24,078 nucleotides of DNA from an uncultured Eubacteriaceae bacterium. GTDB lineage: Bacteria; Bacillota; Clostridia; Lachnospirales; CAG-274. Position 1 is the first letter of the stretch, and each line of letters begins with the position of its first letter. The notes under the pieces were generated by a model. That model saw only the letters and a list, made by a program, of their open reading frames with translations. It ran no database searches and had not been told where the DNA came from. Both the position numbers and the translations under genes were made by a program. This document shows, piece by piece, positions 7,604 through 15,396 of the stretch. Where the stretch lies: positions 1 through 24,078 of the forward strand of contig CANOGI010000006.1 in the NCBI GenBank assembly GCA_947565475.1. The letters run 5' to 3'.

Positions 7604-8983
7604 ATGCGTAATCTACATGAGGAATGCGGCGTTTTCGGCATTTGGGACCCTGACGGGCGCTGTGCCGACACAACTTATTACGGTCTTGTCGCTCTTCAGC
7701 ACAGAGGGCAGGAGGGATGTGGAATCGCCGTTAATTTAGACCGTGAGATATCCCACTATAAAGACGTCGGACTTGTGAACGAGGTTTTTAACGAGGAGGT
7801 TTTAAAAAAGCTTCCGGGGAATATGGCGGTCGGTCACGTTAGATACTCAACCGCGGGGGGAAGCCTGAGAGAAAATGTTCAGCCCCTTGTTCTGCGTTAT
7901 GTTAAAGGCACGCTCGCCATAGCTCATAACGGAAATATCGTAAATACGGCAGAGCTTAGAAAAGAGCTTGAGAAAAACGGCGCTATTTTTCAGACGACGG
8001 CGGACACGGAGATTATAGCTTATCTTATCGCGAGGGAGCGCCTTAACACAGGTTCTATAGAAGGCGCCGTTAAAAACGTTATGCGAATGATAAGAGGCGC
8101 TTATTCTCTTTTGGTTATGAGCCCGAACAAGCTTATCGCCGCCAGAGACCCGTGGGGATTTCGTCCCCTTTGTATGGGAAAAAGGGGAAAGGCCGTTATT
8201 TTCTCCTCGGAAAGCTGTGCTTTTGATTCTATTGACGCTGAGTTTGAGAGAGACGTTGAGCCGGGTGAGGTTATTGTCCTTGAGGACGGGGAAATGAGAA
8301 GCGACAGGGAACTTTGCGGTAAAAATCCGTCAAGCCTTTGCATTTTTGAGTATATTTATTTCTCAAGACCCGACAGTGGAGTGGACGGGGAAGTCGTGCA
8401 CGAGACGAGAAAAAGGGCAGGGGCTCTTTTGGCGAAACAGTCTAAAACGGAAGCCGACATAGTTATCGGGGTGCCTGACTCGGGAATCAGCGCCGCCGCT
8501 GGATATGCCGAGTATTCGGGGCTTCCAAACGAGATGGGTTTCATTAAAAACAGGTATATAGGGAGAACTTTTATAAAGCCTCAGCAGTCAAGCAGGGAAA
8601 CAGCCGTTAAAATGAAACTAAACGTACTTAAAAGCGTCGTAAGCGGTAAAAGGGTTATTATGGTTGACGACAGCATAGTAAGAGGAACGACAAGCGGAAG
8701 AATCGTCAAAATGCTGAGAGAGGCGGGGGCAACGGAAGTTCATGTTAAAATATCATCGCCTCCGTTTACGTGGCCTTGTTTTTTTGGCGTTGACATTCCC
8801 TCGAGGAACGAGCTTATCGCGAATAAGAAAACGGTTAAGGAAACGGCGGAGGCTATCGGCGCGGACAGCCTTGATTATTTAAGTATTGAGAATCTTCATA
8901 AAATTGCCCCGAACTCAAAGCTTGGGTTCTGCGACGCTTGTTTTACGGGGAAATACCCTGTTGACGTAAGTCATTTATTATAA
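7604..8983 (+). CDS. purF: Amidophosphoribosyltransferase
   Basis: First committed step of purine synthesis: PRPP plus glutamine gives phosphoribosylamine. The 459-aa protein has a short N-terminal propeptide, MRNLHEE, before the nucleophile Cys8 in ECGVFGI, so it is of the Bacillus type that is matured by cleavage. Glutaminase motifs: LQHRGQEGCGIAV and GHVRYSTAG. The PRPP-binding loop VIMVDDSIVRGTTS lies at about residues 350-363. Cysteines in WPCFFGVD and GFCDACFTGKYP fit the ligands of the structural 4Fe-4S cluster. The ribosome site TAAGGAGG lies 9 nt before the ATG. Glutamine for it would come from the glnA product encoded downstream in this window. Confidence 0.97.
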   Translation: MRNLHEECGVFGIWDPDGRCADTTYYGLVALQHRGQEGCGIAVNLDREISHYKDVGLVNEVFNEEVLKKLPGNMAVGHVRYSTAGGSLRENVQPLVLRYVKGTLAIAHNGNIVNTAELRKELEKNGAIFQTTADTEIIAYLIARERLNTGSIEGAVKNVMRMIRGAYSLLVMSPNKLIAARDPWGFRPLCMGKRGKAVIFSSESCAFDSIDAEFERDVEPGEVIVLEDGEMRSDRELCGKNPSSLCIFEYIYFSRPDSGVDGEVVHETRKRAGALLAKQSKTEADIVIGVPDSGISAAAGYAEYSGLPNEMGFIKNRYIGRTFIKPQQSSRETAVKMKLNVLKSVVSGKRVIMVDDSIVRGTTSGRIVKMLREAGATEVHVKISSPPFTWPCFFGVDIPSRNELIANKKTVKETAEAIGADSLDYLSIENLHKIAPNSKLGFCDACFTGKYPVDVSHLL

Positions 8984-9056
8984 ATTTATGGAAAGTTTAT
9001 AACGGGGCTTTAAGTCCTCTAAAAATTTATATTTTTGAAGAAAGGAAATTTTCTTG

Positions 9057-10493
9057 ATGAAAGATAAAAATATTTATGAAAGCCCTCTTAACTCAAGATA
9101 CGCGAGCAAGGAGATGAAAGAGGTTTTTTCACCGGACAAGAAGTTCAGGACATGGAGAAAGCTTTGGATTACACTCGCTCAGGCGGAAAAGGAATTAGGG
9201 CTTGACATTACCGACGAACAAATCGAGGAACTTATAAAATTTAAAGATGACATTAATTATGACGTGGCCGCCGAAAGGGAAAAGGCGGTGCGTCATGACG
9301 TTATGGCGCATATATACGCTTACGGCGTTCAGTGTCCTAACGCCAAGCGTATTATACATCTGGGAGCGACAAGCTGTTATGTAGGCGACAACACGGATAT
9401 AATTGTTATGACGGAGGCTATGGGTATTATAAGAGCCAAAGTCATATCAGTTATCTCAAAGTTAGCCGATTTCGCCCTTGAGTACAAGGATATGCCTACT
9501 TTAGGATTTACTCATTTTCAGGCCGCCCAGCTTACTACTGTGGGAAAACGCGCCTGCTTATGGATTCAAGACCTTATGATGGATCTTCAAAATATTGATT
9601 TTTGCCTTGAGAACATTAAGCTTTTAGGCTCAAAGGGAACTACGGGAACGCAGGCGAGCTTTATGGAACTTTTTGACGGCGACGAGGAAAAAGTGAAAAA
9701 ACTTGACTGTCTTATCGCTGAGAAATTAGGATTTAGGGGTGTTTTCCCTGTTTCGGGACAAACATACTCAAGAAAGCTTGACAGTATGTTCGCCAATGTT
9801 CTTTCAGGAATCGCCCAGAGCTGTACTAAGTTCTCAAACGATATGAGGCTTTTACAGCATCTCAAGGAAATGGAGGAGCCTTTTGAGAAAGACCAGATTG
9901 GCTCCTCGGCTATGGCGTATAAAAGAAACCCGATGCGCTCGGAAAGAATAGCGGGACTTGCGAGATACGTTATCGCCGATGTGATTAATCCCGCTATTAC
10001 CGCCGCGACTCAATGGTTTGAGAGAACTCTCGACGACTCGTCAAATAAAAGAATAGCTATTCCCGAGGCTTTTTTAGCTACGGACGCTATTTTAAACATT
10101 TATATAAACGTCGCGGACAACTTTGTCGTTTACCCGAAAGTTATTGAAAAGCGCATTATGGAGGAACTTCCTTTTATGGCGACGGAGAATATTATGATGG
10201 ACGCCGTTAAACTCGGCGGGGACCGTCAGGAGCTTCACGAGAGAATCAGGGTTCACTCTATGGAGGCGGCTAAAGTTGTTAAAGTTGAGGGCGGAAAAAA
10301 TGACCTTATCGACAGAATTGTAAACGACCCTGCTTTTGGGCTTACAATTAATGACATTAACAAAATTCTCGCCCCGAAAAACTTTATAGGTCGGGCGCCG
10401 GGGCAGGTTAAGGAATATATCGAAAAAGAGGTTATGCCTGTTATAAAAGAAAACGAAAGCGTTTTAATAGGTCATTCCGAATTGACAGTATAG
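9057..10493 (+). CDS. purB: Adenylosuccinate lyase
   Basis: Splits SAICAR to AICAR and adenylosuccinate to AMP, thus acting twice in the purine pathway. The 478-aa protein belongs to the fumarase/aspartase superfamily; the signature loop is GSSAMAYKRNPMRSERI (about residues 280-296), and IHLGATSCYVGDNTD and GTTGTQASFM are also characteristic. It is of the longer, eukaryote-like PurB class rather than the roughly 430-aa Bacillus form. The start is either ATG 9057 or TTG 9054, three bases apart: AAGGA at 9042-9046 is 10 nt from the former and 7 from the latter. The gene lies 73 bp after purF and 12 bp before purA. Confidence 0.95.
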   Translation: MKDKNIYESPLNSRYASKEMKEVFSPDKKFRTWRKLWITLAQAEKELGLDITDEQIEELIKFKDDINYDVAAEREKAVRHDVMAHIYAYGVQCPNAKRIIHLGATSCYVGDNTDIIVMTEAMGIIRAKVISVISKLADFALEYKDMPTLGFTHFQAAQLTTVGKRACLWIQDLMMDLQNIDFCLENIKLLGSKGTTGTQASFMELFDGDEEKVKKLDCLIAEKLGFRGVFPVSGQTYSRKLDSMFANVLSGIAQSCTKFSNDMRLLQHLKEMEEPFEKDQIGSSAMAYKRNPMRSERIAGLARYVIADVINPAITAATQWFERTLDDSSNKRIAIPEAFLATDAILNIYINVADNFVVYPKVIEKRIMEELPFMATENIMMDAVKLGGDRQELHERIRVHSMEAAKVVKVEGGKNDLIDRIVNDPAFGLTINDINKILAPKNFIGRAPGQVKEYIEKEVMPVIKENESVLIGHSELTV

Positions 10494-10505
10494 GAGGAAT
10501 TTATA

Positions 10506-11780
10506 ATGATTAAAGCAATCGTCGGAGCTAACTGGGGAGATGAGGGCAAAGGCAAAATTACGGATATGTGCGCCGCGGACTCTGATATAGTAGTCAGATT
10601 TCAAGGCGGAAGCAACGCCGGACATACCATTATAAACGATAAGGGAAAGTTTGCCCTGCATCAGCTTCCCTCCGGTATTTTTCATGAGGATACCTTGAAT
10701 ATTATCGCCAACGGCGTCGCTCTTAACATTGATTATCTTATGAAAGAAATTGAGACGGTCAAATCGGCGGGGGTTAAATTCAAGCTTATTATTTCCGAAA
10801 GGGCGCAGGTGCTTTTGCCCCATCACGTACTGCTTGACGAATATGAGGAGGAAAGGCTCGGCGATAAGAAATTTGGCTCGACAAAATCGGGTATAGCCCC
10901 ATTTTTCGCCGACAAGTATTCTAAAGTGGGTCTTCAGGTATGGGAGCTTTATGACAGGGAGCACCTCAAAGAACGACTTAAAAATATGTATGAGAAAATC
11001 AACGTTCAATTTAAGTATCTTTACAATAAACCGGAGATAGATTATAACGAGGTTTACGAGACTTTAATTAGCTGCGCCGACATTATAAAAAACAATGTGG
11101 CTGATACGTCCAAGATTCTGAGGGACGCCGTTAAAGAGGGTAAAGATATTCTTCTTGAGGGGCAGTTAGGCGCTCTTAAAGATACGGACCACGGTATATA
11201 TCCTTATGTGACAAGTTCGTCTACCTTAGCGGGCTATGCCGCTGTGGGAGCGGGTGTTCCGCCTCACGAGATTAAGAATATCACGGTTATAACAAAGGCG
11301 TACTCAAGCGCCGTTGGTGAGGGCCCCTTTGTTTCTGAGATTTTCGGCGACGAGGCGGACAAGCTCAGAAGAAAAGGCGGGGATTCTGGAGAGTTTGGCG
11401 CTACTACGGGAAGACCCAGAAGAGTGGGTTGGTTTGACGCCGTAGCTACCCGTTATGGCTGTGAGGTTCAGGGGGCGACGGAAGTCGTTATGACGTGTCT
11501 TGACGTTTTAAGCTATCTTGACGAAATTAAGATATGCACAGGATATGAGCTTGACGGAAAAGAGTATAAGGAATTTTTAACAACTAAAAAGCTTTATGAC
11601 GCCAAGCCTGTTTATACAACGCTTAAAGGCTGGAAAACAGATATAAGGGGTATTGATTCCTTTGATAAGCTTCCGGACGAGGCTAAGGATTATGTGGAGT
11701 TTATTGAGAAAGAAATCGGTTTTAAAATCTCAATGGTATCCAATGGGCCGAAAAGAGACGAAATTTTAATTAGGGATTAA
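10506..11780 (+). CDS. purA: Adenylosuccinate synthetase
   Basis: GTP-dependent ligation of aspartate to IMP, the first AMP-branch step; PurB next door completes the branch. The 424-aa protein shows the N-terminal P-loop GANWGDEGKGKITD, the IMP-site GGSNAGHTI, EGQLGALKDTDHGIYPYVTSS in place of the usual EGAQG..LD.DHGTYP..TSS, and TTGRPRRVGWFD. The ribosome site AGGAGG lies 7 nt before the ATG. It is the last gene of the cluster, with a strong terminator 22 bp after its stop codon. Confidence 0.96.
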   Translation: MIKAIVGANWGDEGKGKITDMCAADSDIVVRFQGGSNAGHTIINDKGKFALHQLPSGIFHEDTLNIIANGVALNIDYLMKEIETVKSAGVKFKLIISERAQVLLPHHVLLDEYEEERLGDKKFGSTKSGIAPFFADKYSKVGLQVWELYDREHLKERLKNMYEKINVQFKYLYNKPEIDYNEVYETLISCADIIKNNVADTSKILRDAVKEGKDILLEGQLGALKDTDHGIYPYVTSSSTLAGYAAVGAGVPPHEIKNITVITKAYSSAVGEGPFVSEIFGDEADKLRRKGGDSGEFGATTGRPRRVGWFDAVATRYGCEVQGATEVVMTCLDVLSYLDEIKICTGYELDGKEYKEFLTTKKLYDAKPVYTTLKGWKTDIRGIDSFDKLPDEAKDYVEFIEKEIGFKISMVSNGPKRDEILIRD

Positions 11781-11801
11781 AAAATAAATTTTAACTGATG
11801 A

Positions 11802-11838
11802 GGGTGTGAAAAAATGAATTTTTCACACCCCTTTCTTC
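11802..11838 (+). terminator. Terminator of the purC-purF-purB-purA unit
   Basis: A perfect 12-bp stem, GGGTGTGAAAAA (11802-11813) with TTTTTCACACCC (11819-11830), a 5-nt loop, followed by CTTTCTTCTT. Confidence 0.85.
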
Positions 11839-11943
11839 TTGTATTCAGTGGGAGTACAATCTCTTACTGAATATAAAGGCGAACGCTTTTACCATTGGTT
11901 ATGAGAATTTTCGCGGAACAAAAAATAGAGTAGTTTTGACGCG
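11831..11943. repeat. Dispersed structured repeat R3, copy 1
   Basis: About 110 bp that match 18834-18943 at roughly two thirds of positions. Shared blocks are CTTGTATTCAG, TAAAGGCGAA-like, GGTTATGAGAATTTT and AGTAGT-TTGAC. TTGTATTCAGT can pair with ACTGAATATAA here, and TTGTATT with AATACAA in the other copy. It begins within the T run of the pur terminator. No coding frame. Confidence 0.6.
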
Positions 11944-11970
11944 GGTTCTTAAATTATTGAACCTCGTTTA

Positions 11971-12029
11971 TAAAAACAGCCGCAAACTTTATAAGGATTA
12001 AAACTTAATAAGGTTCGCGGCTTGTTTTT
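11971..12029. terminator. Bidirectional terminator-like hairpin
   Basis: AAAAACAGCCGCAAACTTTAT pairs imperfectly with ATAAGGTTCGCGGCTTGTTTTT-like sequence around an A/T loop, giving a stem of about 20 bp with mismatches and T runs on both strands. On the minus strand it begins at the stop codon of the decayed small gene at 12028-12192, as a terminator should. Confidence 0.6.
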
Positions 12030-12192
12030 ATTTGGGCCAAGACGTTTCTCTTTCTCTCGCTTTATGCGCTTTGTCCCGCATATGGTTTAATCTTTTTACT
12101 ATATAGTCGATTTTTTACTCTTGTCTGTCTGCGTGTTGTTTTAATTATTTCATCAATTTTAAAAAAACATCAATATTTTAATCTTTAATCAT
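12028..12192 (-). pseudogene. Decayed 54-codon small gene with three in-frame TAA codons
   Basis: On the minus strand GGAGGG (12204-12199) is followed 6 nt later by ATG at 12192, but the fourth codon is followed by TAA. Reading on in the same frame gives MIKD-stop-NIDVFLKLMK-stop-LKQHADRQE-stop-KIDYIVKRLNHMRDKAHKAR (then ERETSWPK and a final TAA at 12028). The pieces join without any frameshift into a polar, helix-rich small protein, and each interrupting TAA is one change from CAA (Gln), AAA or GAA. The unit has an extended -10 promoter (12247-12255) and a terminator hairpin right at the final stop, so it looks like a complete gene with nonsense mutations. Recoding of TAA is unlikely because many intact neighbours end in TAA. 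I do not recognise the protein. A non-coding RNA that kept the promoter and terminator is an alternative. Confidence 0.5.
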
Positions 12193-12246
12193 ATAAAGCC
12201 CTCCTTTTAAAAATATCATAATTTACGGAACTTGTTTTTGATTTTT

Positions 12247-12255
12247 ATTATATCA
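12247..12255 (-). promoter_or_regulatory. Extended -10 promoter element of the decayed small gene
   Basis: The minus strand reads TGATATAAT, a TGN extension joined to a perfect TATAAT. The -35 position (TACCAA) is poor. Transcription would start near 12240, 48 nt before the ATG at 12192. Confidence 0.45.
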
Positions 12256-12556
12256 TATTTTTATAATATTTGGTAGTATGATTTGATAAAATTACGCGGT
12301 TCGCAAAAAACTCTTGCGGAAATTGCTTTTTTGTGGTAATCTTTTTTTAAGGGCAATGGCGTCATTATAGATGTGATTGGCATTTTGTATCTCATTTTTT
12401 TGTTTTTCGCTTTACAAAGGCGCGTGTCGGTCAGATTGCCCGTATAATTTTATACTATACAAAAAGTTAATATGTGGGGCGATGTTTTCTTAAATTGTAA
12501 AAAAGTATTAAGAAAATAATACCGACGGTTCCATATATAGAAGGAGGACGACATTA
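12256..12556. other. Spacer upstream of gdhA
   Basis: About 300 bp without a gene. A perfect TATAAT lies at 12443-12448, but no convincing -35 is at the proper distance. Nearer the gene, TTTTCTTAA and TTAAGAAAA form an inverted repeat with about a 15-bp spacer (about 12486-12518), a possible regulator site or leader hairpin of gdhA. Confidence 0.4.
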
Positions 12557-13891
12557 ATGTCATATGTAGACGAAGTAATCGAGGCGGTTGTTCGCAAAAA
12601 TCCAAGCGAACCCGAATTTCATCAGGCTGTTAAAGAGGTTTTGGAATCCCTCAGAGCGGTTGTTGAGGCTAATGAGGAGAAATTTAGAAAAGAAGCGCTT
12701 CTTGAGAGAATAGTTGAGCCGGAAAGACAGATTAAATTCAGGGTTCCCTGGGTTGACGACAGCGGCAAAGTACAGGTAAACACAGGCTACAGAGTTCAGT
12801 TTAACAGCGCTATAGGGCCTTATAAAGGCGGTCTTAGATTACATCCATCTGTAAATCTCGGTATTATCAAATTTTTAGGTTTTGAGCAGATTTTTAAAAA
12901 CTCTCTTACAGGTCTTCCTATTGGCGGCGGAAAGGGCGGTTCTGATTTCGACCCCAAAGGAAAATCAGACAGAGAGGTTATGGCATTCTGCCAGAGCTTT
13001 ATGACGGAATTATGCAAACACATTGGCGCGGATACAGACGTGCCAGCCGGTGATATTGGTACGGGAGCGAGAGAAATCGGCTATATGTTTGGTCAGTATA
13101 AACGAATAAGAGGCGTTTATGAGGGCGTCCTTACAGGAAAAGGCCTTTCATACGGCGGTTCTTTAGCGAGAACGGAAGCCACTGGATACGGTTTATTATA
13201 CTTAACGGACGAAATGCTTAAATGCAACGGACATGACATAAAAGGAAAGACAGTTTGTATATCAGGTTCAGGAAACGTGGCTATATACGCCGCTCAAAAA
13301 GCTTTTGAACTCGGCGCTAAAGTTGTTACGGTTTCTGATTCTACCGGATGGGTTTACGACCCAGAGGGAATCGACGTTAACTTATTAAAAGAAGTTAAAG
13401 AAGTTAAGAGAGCAAGACTCACAGAGTACGCTAAAGAGAGAAAAAGCGCCGAGTATCACGAGGGACGAGGCGTTTGGACCATTAAATGCGATGTGGCTCT
13501 TCCATGCGCGACTCAAAATGAGCTCACTTTAGATGACGCCAAAGCTTTGGTAGCTAACGGATGTATAGCCGTGGCTGAGGGTGCTAATATGCCTACAACC
13601 CTTGACGCTACAGAATATCTTCAGGCGAACAAAGTTCTTTTCGCTCCGGGTAAGGCCGCAAACGCCGGCGGAGTGGCTACGTCCGCTCTTGAGATGAGCC
13701 AGAACAGCGAAAGACTCAGTTGGACTTTTGAGGAAGTTGACGCTAAGCTTAAAAACATTATGGTTTCTATTTTCCACAATCTTGACGACGCGGCTAAACG
13801 CTACGGCGCTGAGGGCAACTATGTTGTGGGCGCTAACATAGCGGGATTTGAGAAAGTGGCGGACGCTATGCTCGCTCAGGGAGTTTGCTAA
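12557..13891 (+). CDS. gdhA: Glutamate dehydrogenase, hexameric class I (probably NADP-linked)
   Basis: Reversible amination of 2-oxoglutarate to glutamate with ammonium; cytoplasmic homohexamer. The 444-aa length is that of the class I enzymes. Substrate and catalytic region: GPYKGGLRLHP (about residues 87-97), PIGGGKGGSDFDPKGKSD with the catalytic-site Lys126, and PAGDIGTGAREIGYMFGQYKR with the active-site Asp. The coenzyme domain starts at ICISGSGNVA-like sequence (about 233-242). The acidic/small residue pattern VTVSDSTG after the second strand leaves NADP more likely than NAD, but this cannot be settled by eye. The C-terminus carries NAGGVATSALEMSQNSERLSW. The ribosome site AGGAGGACG lies 8 nt before the ATG. 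The gene is single, with a terminator behind it, and shares its neighbourhood with glnA. Confidence 0.95.
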   Translation: MSYVDEVIEAVVRKNPSEPEFHQAVKEVLESLRAVVEANEEKFRKEALLERIVEPERQIKFRVPWVDDSGKVQVNTGYRVQFNSAIGPYKGGLRLHPSVNLGIIKFLGFEQIFKNSLTGLPIGGGKGGSDFDPKGKSDREVMAFCQSFMTELCKHIGADTDVPAGDIGTGAREIGYMFGQYKRIRGVYEGVLTGKGLSYGGSLARTEATGYGLLYLTDEMLKCNGHDIKGKTVCISGSGNVAIYAAQKAFELGAKVVTVSDSTGWVYDPEGIDVNLLKEVKEVKRARLTEYAKERKSAEYHEGRGVWTIKCDVALPCATQNELTLDDAKALVANGCIAVAEGANMPTTLDATEYLQANKVLFAPGKAANAGGVATSALEMSQNSERLSWTFEEVDAKLKNIMVSIFHNLDDAAKRYGAEGNYVVGANIAGFEKVADAMLAQGVC

Positions 13892-13911
13892 TTTTCAGTT
13901 GTTTTATATTT

Positions 13912-13954
13912 AAAATCCGCGGGGAAATTTCCCCCGTGGGTTTTATTTTTTTGT
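13912..13954. terminator. Terminator between gdhA and the convergent 94-aa gene
   Basis: AAAATCCGCGGGG pairs with CCCCCGTGGGTTTT allowing G-U pairs, with a short AAATTT loop, then a long T run (TTTTATTTTTTTG). It ends gdhA on the plus strand; in the other direction it may also stop the 94-aa gene, whose stop codon lies in the T run. Confidence 0.8.
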
Positions 13955-14242
13955 TTTTATTAATTCTTCTGAAAGCTCAAATCCAGTTTTTATTCCCTCA
14001 CGATACCCCTCTTTTAAATTTATCAGAAGAAGTTTTTTATAATAACCGATTATTTTTTCGGCTTCTTTAGATGTTTTTTCATCTTTGGAGCTAAAAAAAT
14101 TTCTTTCGGCTTCTTTCAGTTCTTTTCTTAAAATCTTAACTTTTTTGTATTTATTTATTCTTTCGCCTATTTCCGCGATTCCGCAGATACTGCCAAAAAA
14201 TAATTTATCTATAATATTTTTTCTCAAATAAATTACCTCCTA
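13941..14242. repeat. 302-bp duplicated gene cassette, copy 1
   Basis: Matches 15077-15378 with about four differences, one of them internal (ATACTG against ATGCTG near 14190) and the rest in the last codons. The match begins two bases beyond the stop codon and ends just upstream of the ribosome site, so exactly the frame plus its ribosome site is shared; flanking DNA is unrelated. Confidence 0.9.
13943..14227 (-). CDS. 94-aa helical protein of unknown function, copy 1
   Basis: A small soluble protein beginning MRKNIIDKLFFGSICGIAEI, rich in Lys and Glu, probably mostly helical, ending in the amphipathic KEGYREGIKTGFELSEELIK. Length and layout (an ILEDLYYG-like start and a GFxxGF/GxxL end) recall the DUF6809 small proteins found beside XRE regulators in Lachnospiraceae; that link is from memory and uncertain. 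GGAGGT lies 7 nt before the ATG. It is divergent from the XRE gene at 14536 and has its own promoter at 14464-14492 on the minus strand, with a 197-bp inverted-repeat element between promoter and start. Its DNA is almost identical to copy 2 at 15079-15363; the proteins differ only near the C-terminus (KTKK against KSEK). No function can be given. Confidence 0.8.
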   Translation of the reverse strand: MRKNIIDKLFFGSICGIAEIGERINKYKKVKILRKELKEAERNFFSSKDEKTSKEAEKIIGYYKKLLLINLKEGYREGIKTGFELSEELIKTKK

Positions 14243-14244
14243 CA

Positions 14245-14441
14245 AGCAATTCCGGTAGAGATAGAGAAAAGTTATTTTATTCAATGGTCAGCACTTTTGC
14301 TTTGAAAAAGTCGGACTTTGTCCGCCCGCATTCTTTGCGGTGCTGTTTTAGTGAAAGGCGTTTTGCTTTTTAAACGCCGAAAACGTAAAGAAATATTGAA
14401 TAAAATATTTTTTTCTTTCCTTTGTTTATTCTGGAATTGCT
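14245..14441. mobile_element. MITE-like inverted-repeat element R4a
   Basis: A 197-bp element with ends AGCAATTCCGG and CTGGAATTGCT. Inside, TATTTTATTCAATG pairs with the sequence near 14395-14412, and the GGCGTTTTGCTTTTTAAACGCC hairpin is shared with R4b and R4c, although the terminal repeats differ from theirs. An extra inner hairpin with GCAC...GTGC lies at 14289-14345. It sits between the promoter and the start codon of the 94-aa gene copy 1. Confidence 0.7.
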
Positions 14442-14462
14442 ATAATAAAATATTTCATAAAC

Positions 14463-14516
14463 AATATTAGGACAAATTGTCCACAATGTCAATAGTACAT
14501 ATTGTCCTAATATATT
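14463..14516. promoter_or_regulatory. Divergent promoter region with palindromic GGACAA operator
   Basis: Minus strand: TTGACA (14492-14487), 17-bp spacer, TAATAT (14469-14464), a strong promoter for the 94-aa gene copy 1. An inverted repeat covers it: TATTAGGACAA (14465-14475) and TTGTCCTAATA (14502-14512); a third half-site TTGTCC lies at 14477-14482, making the palindrome GGACAAATTGTCC. A plausible plus-strand promoter for the XRE gene is TTGTCC (14477) and TATTGT (14500), 17 bp apart. An XRE dimer bound here would cover both promoters. Confidence 0.7.
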
Positions 14517-14535
14517 ATTTGTTTGGGTGATAAAG

Positions 14536-14766
14536 TTGATTAAAAGGTATAAAAGAATAGTGGATTTACGTGAAAGTCTCGATTTGACTCAAAAATATAT
14601 ATCGGGTATGCTTATGTGCGACCAGTCGTTATACTCAAAGTATGAGAGAGGGGAGAGGGATGTTCCTTTGCACATAATGATTAAATTAGCCAAGTTTTAT
14701 GGTACATCCGTTGATTATATGGTGGAGCTCACAGACGTTAAAAAACCCTATCCGAGAAAGAAATAA
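14536..14766 (+). CDS. XRE-family (Cro/CI-type) transcriptional regulator, copy 1
   Basis: A 76-aa single-domain DNA-binding protein. The helix-turn-helix is seen in LRESLDLTQKYISGMLMCDQSLYSKYERGERDVP, with the typical C-terminal turn LAKFYGTSVDYMVELTD. The preferred start is TTG 14536, because GGGTGA lies 5 nt before it and the protein then has the usual family N-terminus; a GTG at 14527 in the same frame lacks a ribosome site. It is divergent from the 94-aa gene copy 1, and the palindrome between them is its probable operator, so it most likely represses itself and the 94-aa gene. It shares only about a third of its residues with the second XRE protein at 15462. The inducing signal is unknown. 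Confidence 0.85.
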   Translation: MIKRYKRIVDLRESLDLTQKYISGMLMCDQSLYSKYERGERDVPLHIMIKLAKFYGTSVDYMVELTDVKKPYPRKK

Positions 14767-15076
14767 ATTTATATTTTTTATATATATTTTAGTTTTTCAA
14801 AACGCTATTATAGGAAAATTTTAGCTGTGTATTTATTGTACTTTTGTAACCAAAAGTACCAAAAGTTCCGAGGGGGAGGAATTCCCCCACGGACGCCCCC
14901 TCAAAGCCGCGGTTAATTAGCCCGTTCTTAGAAAATTATAATCGTGGCGGGAGCGGTTGCGGCACAAAGCCGCGAAACGTTATTAGATTTTTAGGCTAAA
15001 GAGATATAAAAATAATAAAGAATTATGTATATGTTATAAATTCTGGAATTAGTATATATATAAGAGTTTTACACGA
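14767..15076. other. Spacer with hairpin repeat between the two XRE modules
   Basis: No gene. It holds a perfect 9-bp hairpin at 14838-14859 (GTACTTTTG, loop TAAC, CAAAAGTAC), followed by GAGGGGGAGG...CCCCC and a C/G-rich stretch to about 14985; this looks like a dispersed non-coding repeat and could stop transcription of the XRE gene. TTCTGGAATTAGTATA near 15050 resembles the right end of R4a. Confidence 0.45.
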
Positions 15077-15378
15077 TTTTATTTTTCTGATTTTATTAAT
15101 TCTTCTGAAAGCTCAAATCCAGTTTTTATTCCCTCACGATACCCCTCTTTTAAATTTATCAGAAGAAGTTTTTTATAATAACCGATTATTTTTTCGGCTT
15201 CTTTAGATGTTTTTTCATCTTTGGAGCTAAAAAAATTTCTTTCGGCTTCTTTCAGTTCTTTTCTTAAAATCTTAACTTTTTTGTATTTATTTATTCTTTC
15301 GCCTATTTCCGCGATTCCGCAGATGCTGCCAAAAAATAATTTATCTATAATATTTTTTCTCAAATAAATTACCTCCTA
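15077..15378. repeat. 302-bp duplicated gene cassette, copy 2
   Basis: Second copy of the block at 13941-14242, offset by 1136 bp, in the same orientation. Beyond 15378 the sequence (AATAAAATTC) has no relation to that beyond copy 1. Confidence 0.9.
15079..15363 (-). CDS. 94-aa helical protein of unknown function, copy 2
   Basis: Same protein as copy 1 apart from the C-terminus (ELIKSEK instead of ELIKTKK). The ribosome site GGAGGT and spacing are the same. Unlike copy 1, its promoter (15404-15432, minus strand) lies directly upstream with no inserted element, so this copy is the more likely to be expressed. It is divergent from the second XRE gene at 15462. As synonymous sites are also conserved between the copies, the duplication is recent or has been kept uniform by gene conversion. 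No function can be given. Confidence 0.8.
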   Translation of the reverse strand: MRKNIIDKLFFGSICGIAEIGERINKYKKVKILRKELKEAERNFFSSKDEKTSKEAEKIIGYYKKLLLINLKEGYREGIKTGFELSEELIKSEK

Positions 15379-15396
15379 ATAAAATTCTTTTATAAA

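Noticed and set aside
10464..11009. A 181-codon minus-strand open frame across purA
   Set aside because: It lies wholly over purB-purA coding DNA, has no ribosome site and no recognisable protein features; it is a shadow of the purA frame.
12028..12192. Reassigned TAA codon in the small minus-strand gene
   Set aside because: Intact neighbours, such as purC, purA, gdhA and glnA, end in TAA, so TAA is a stop in this organism.
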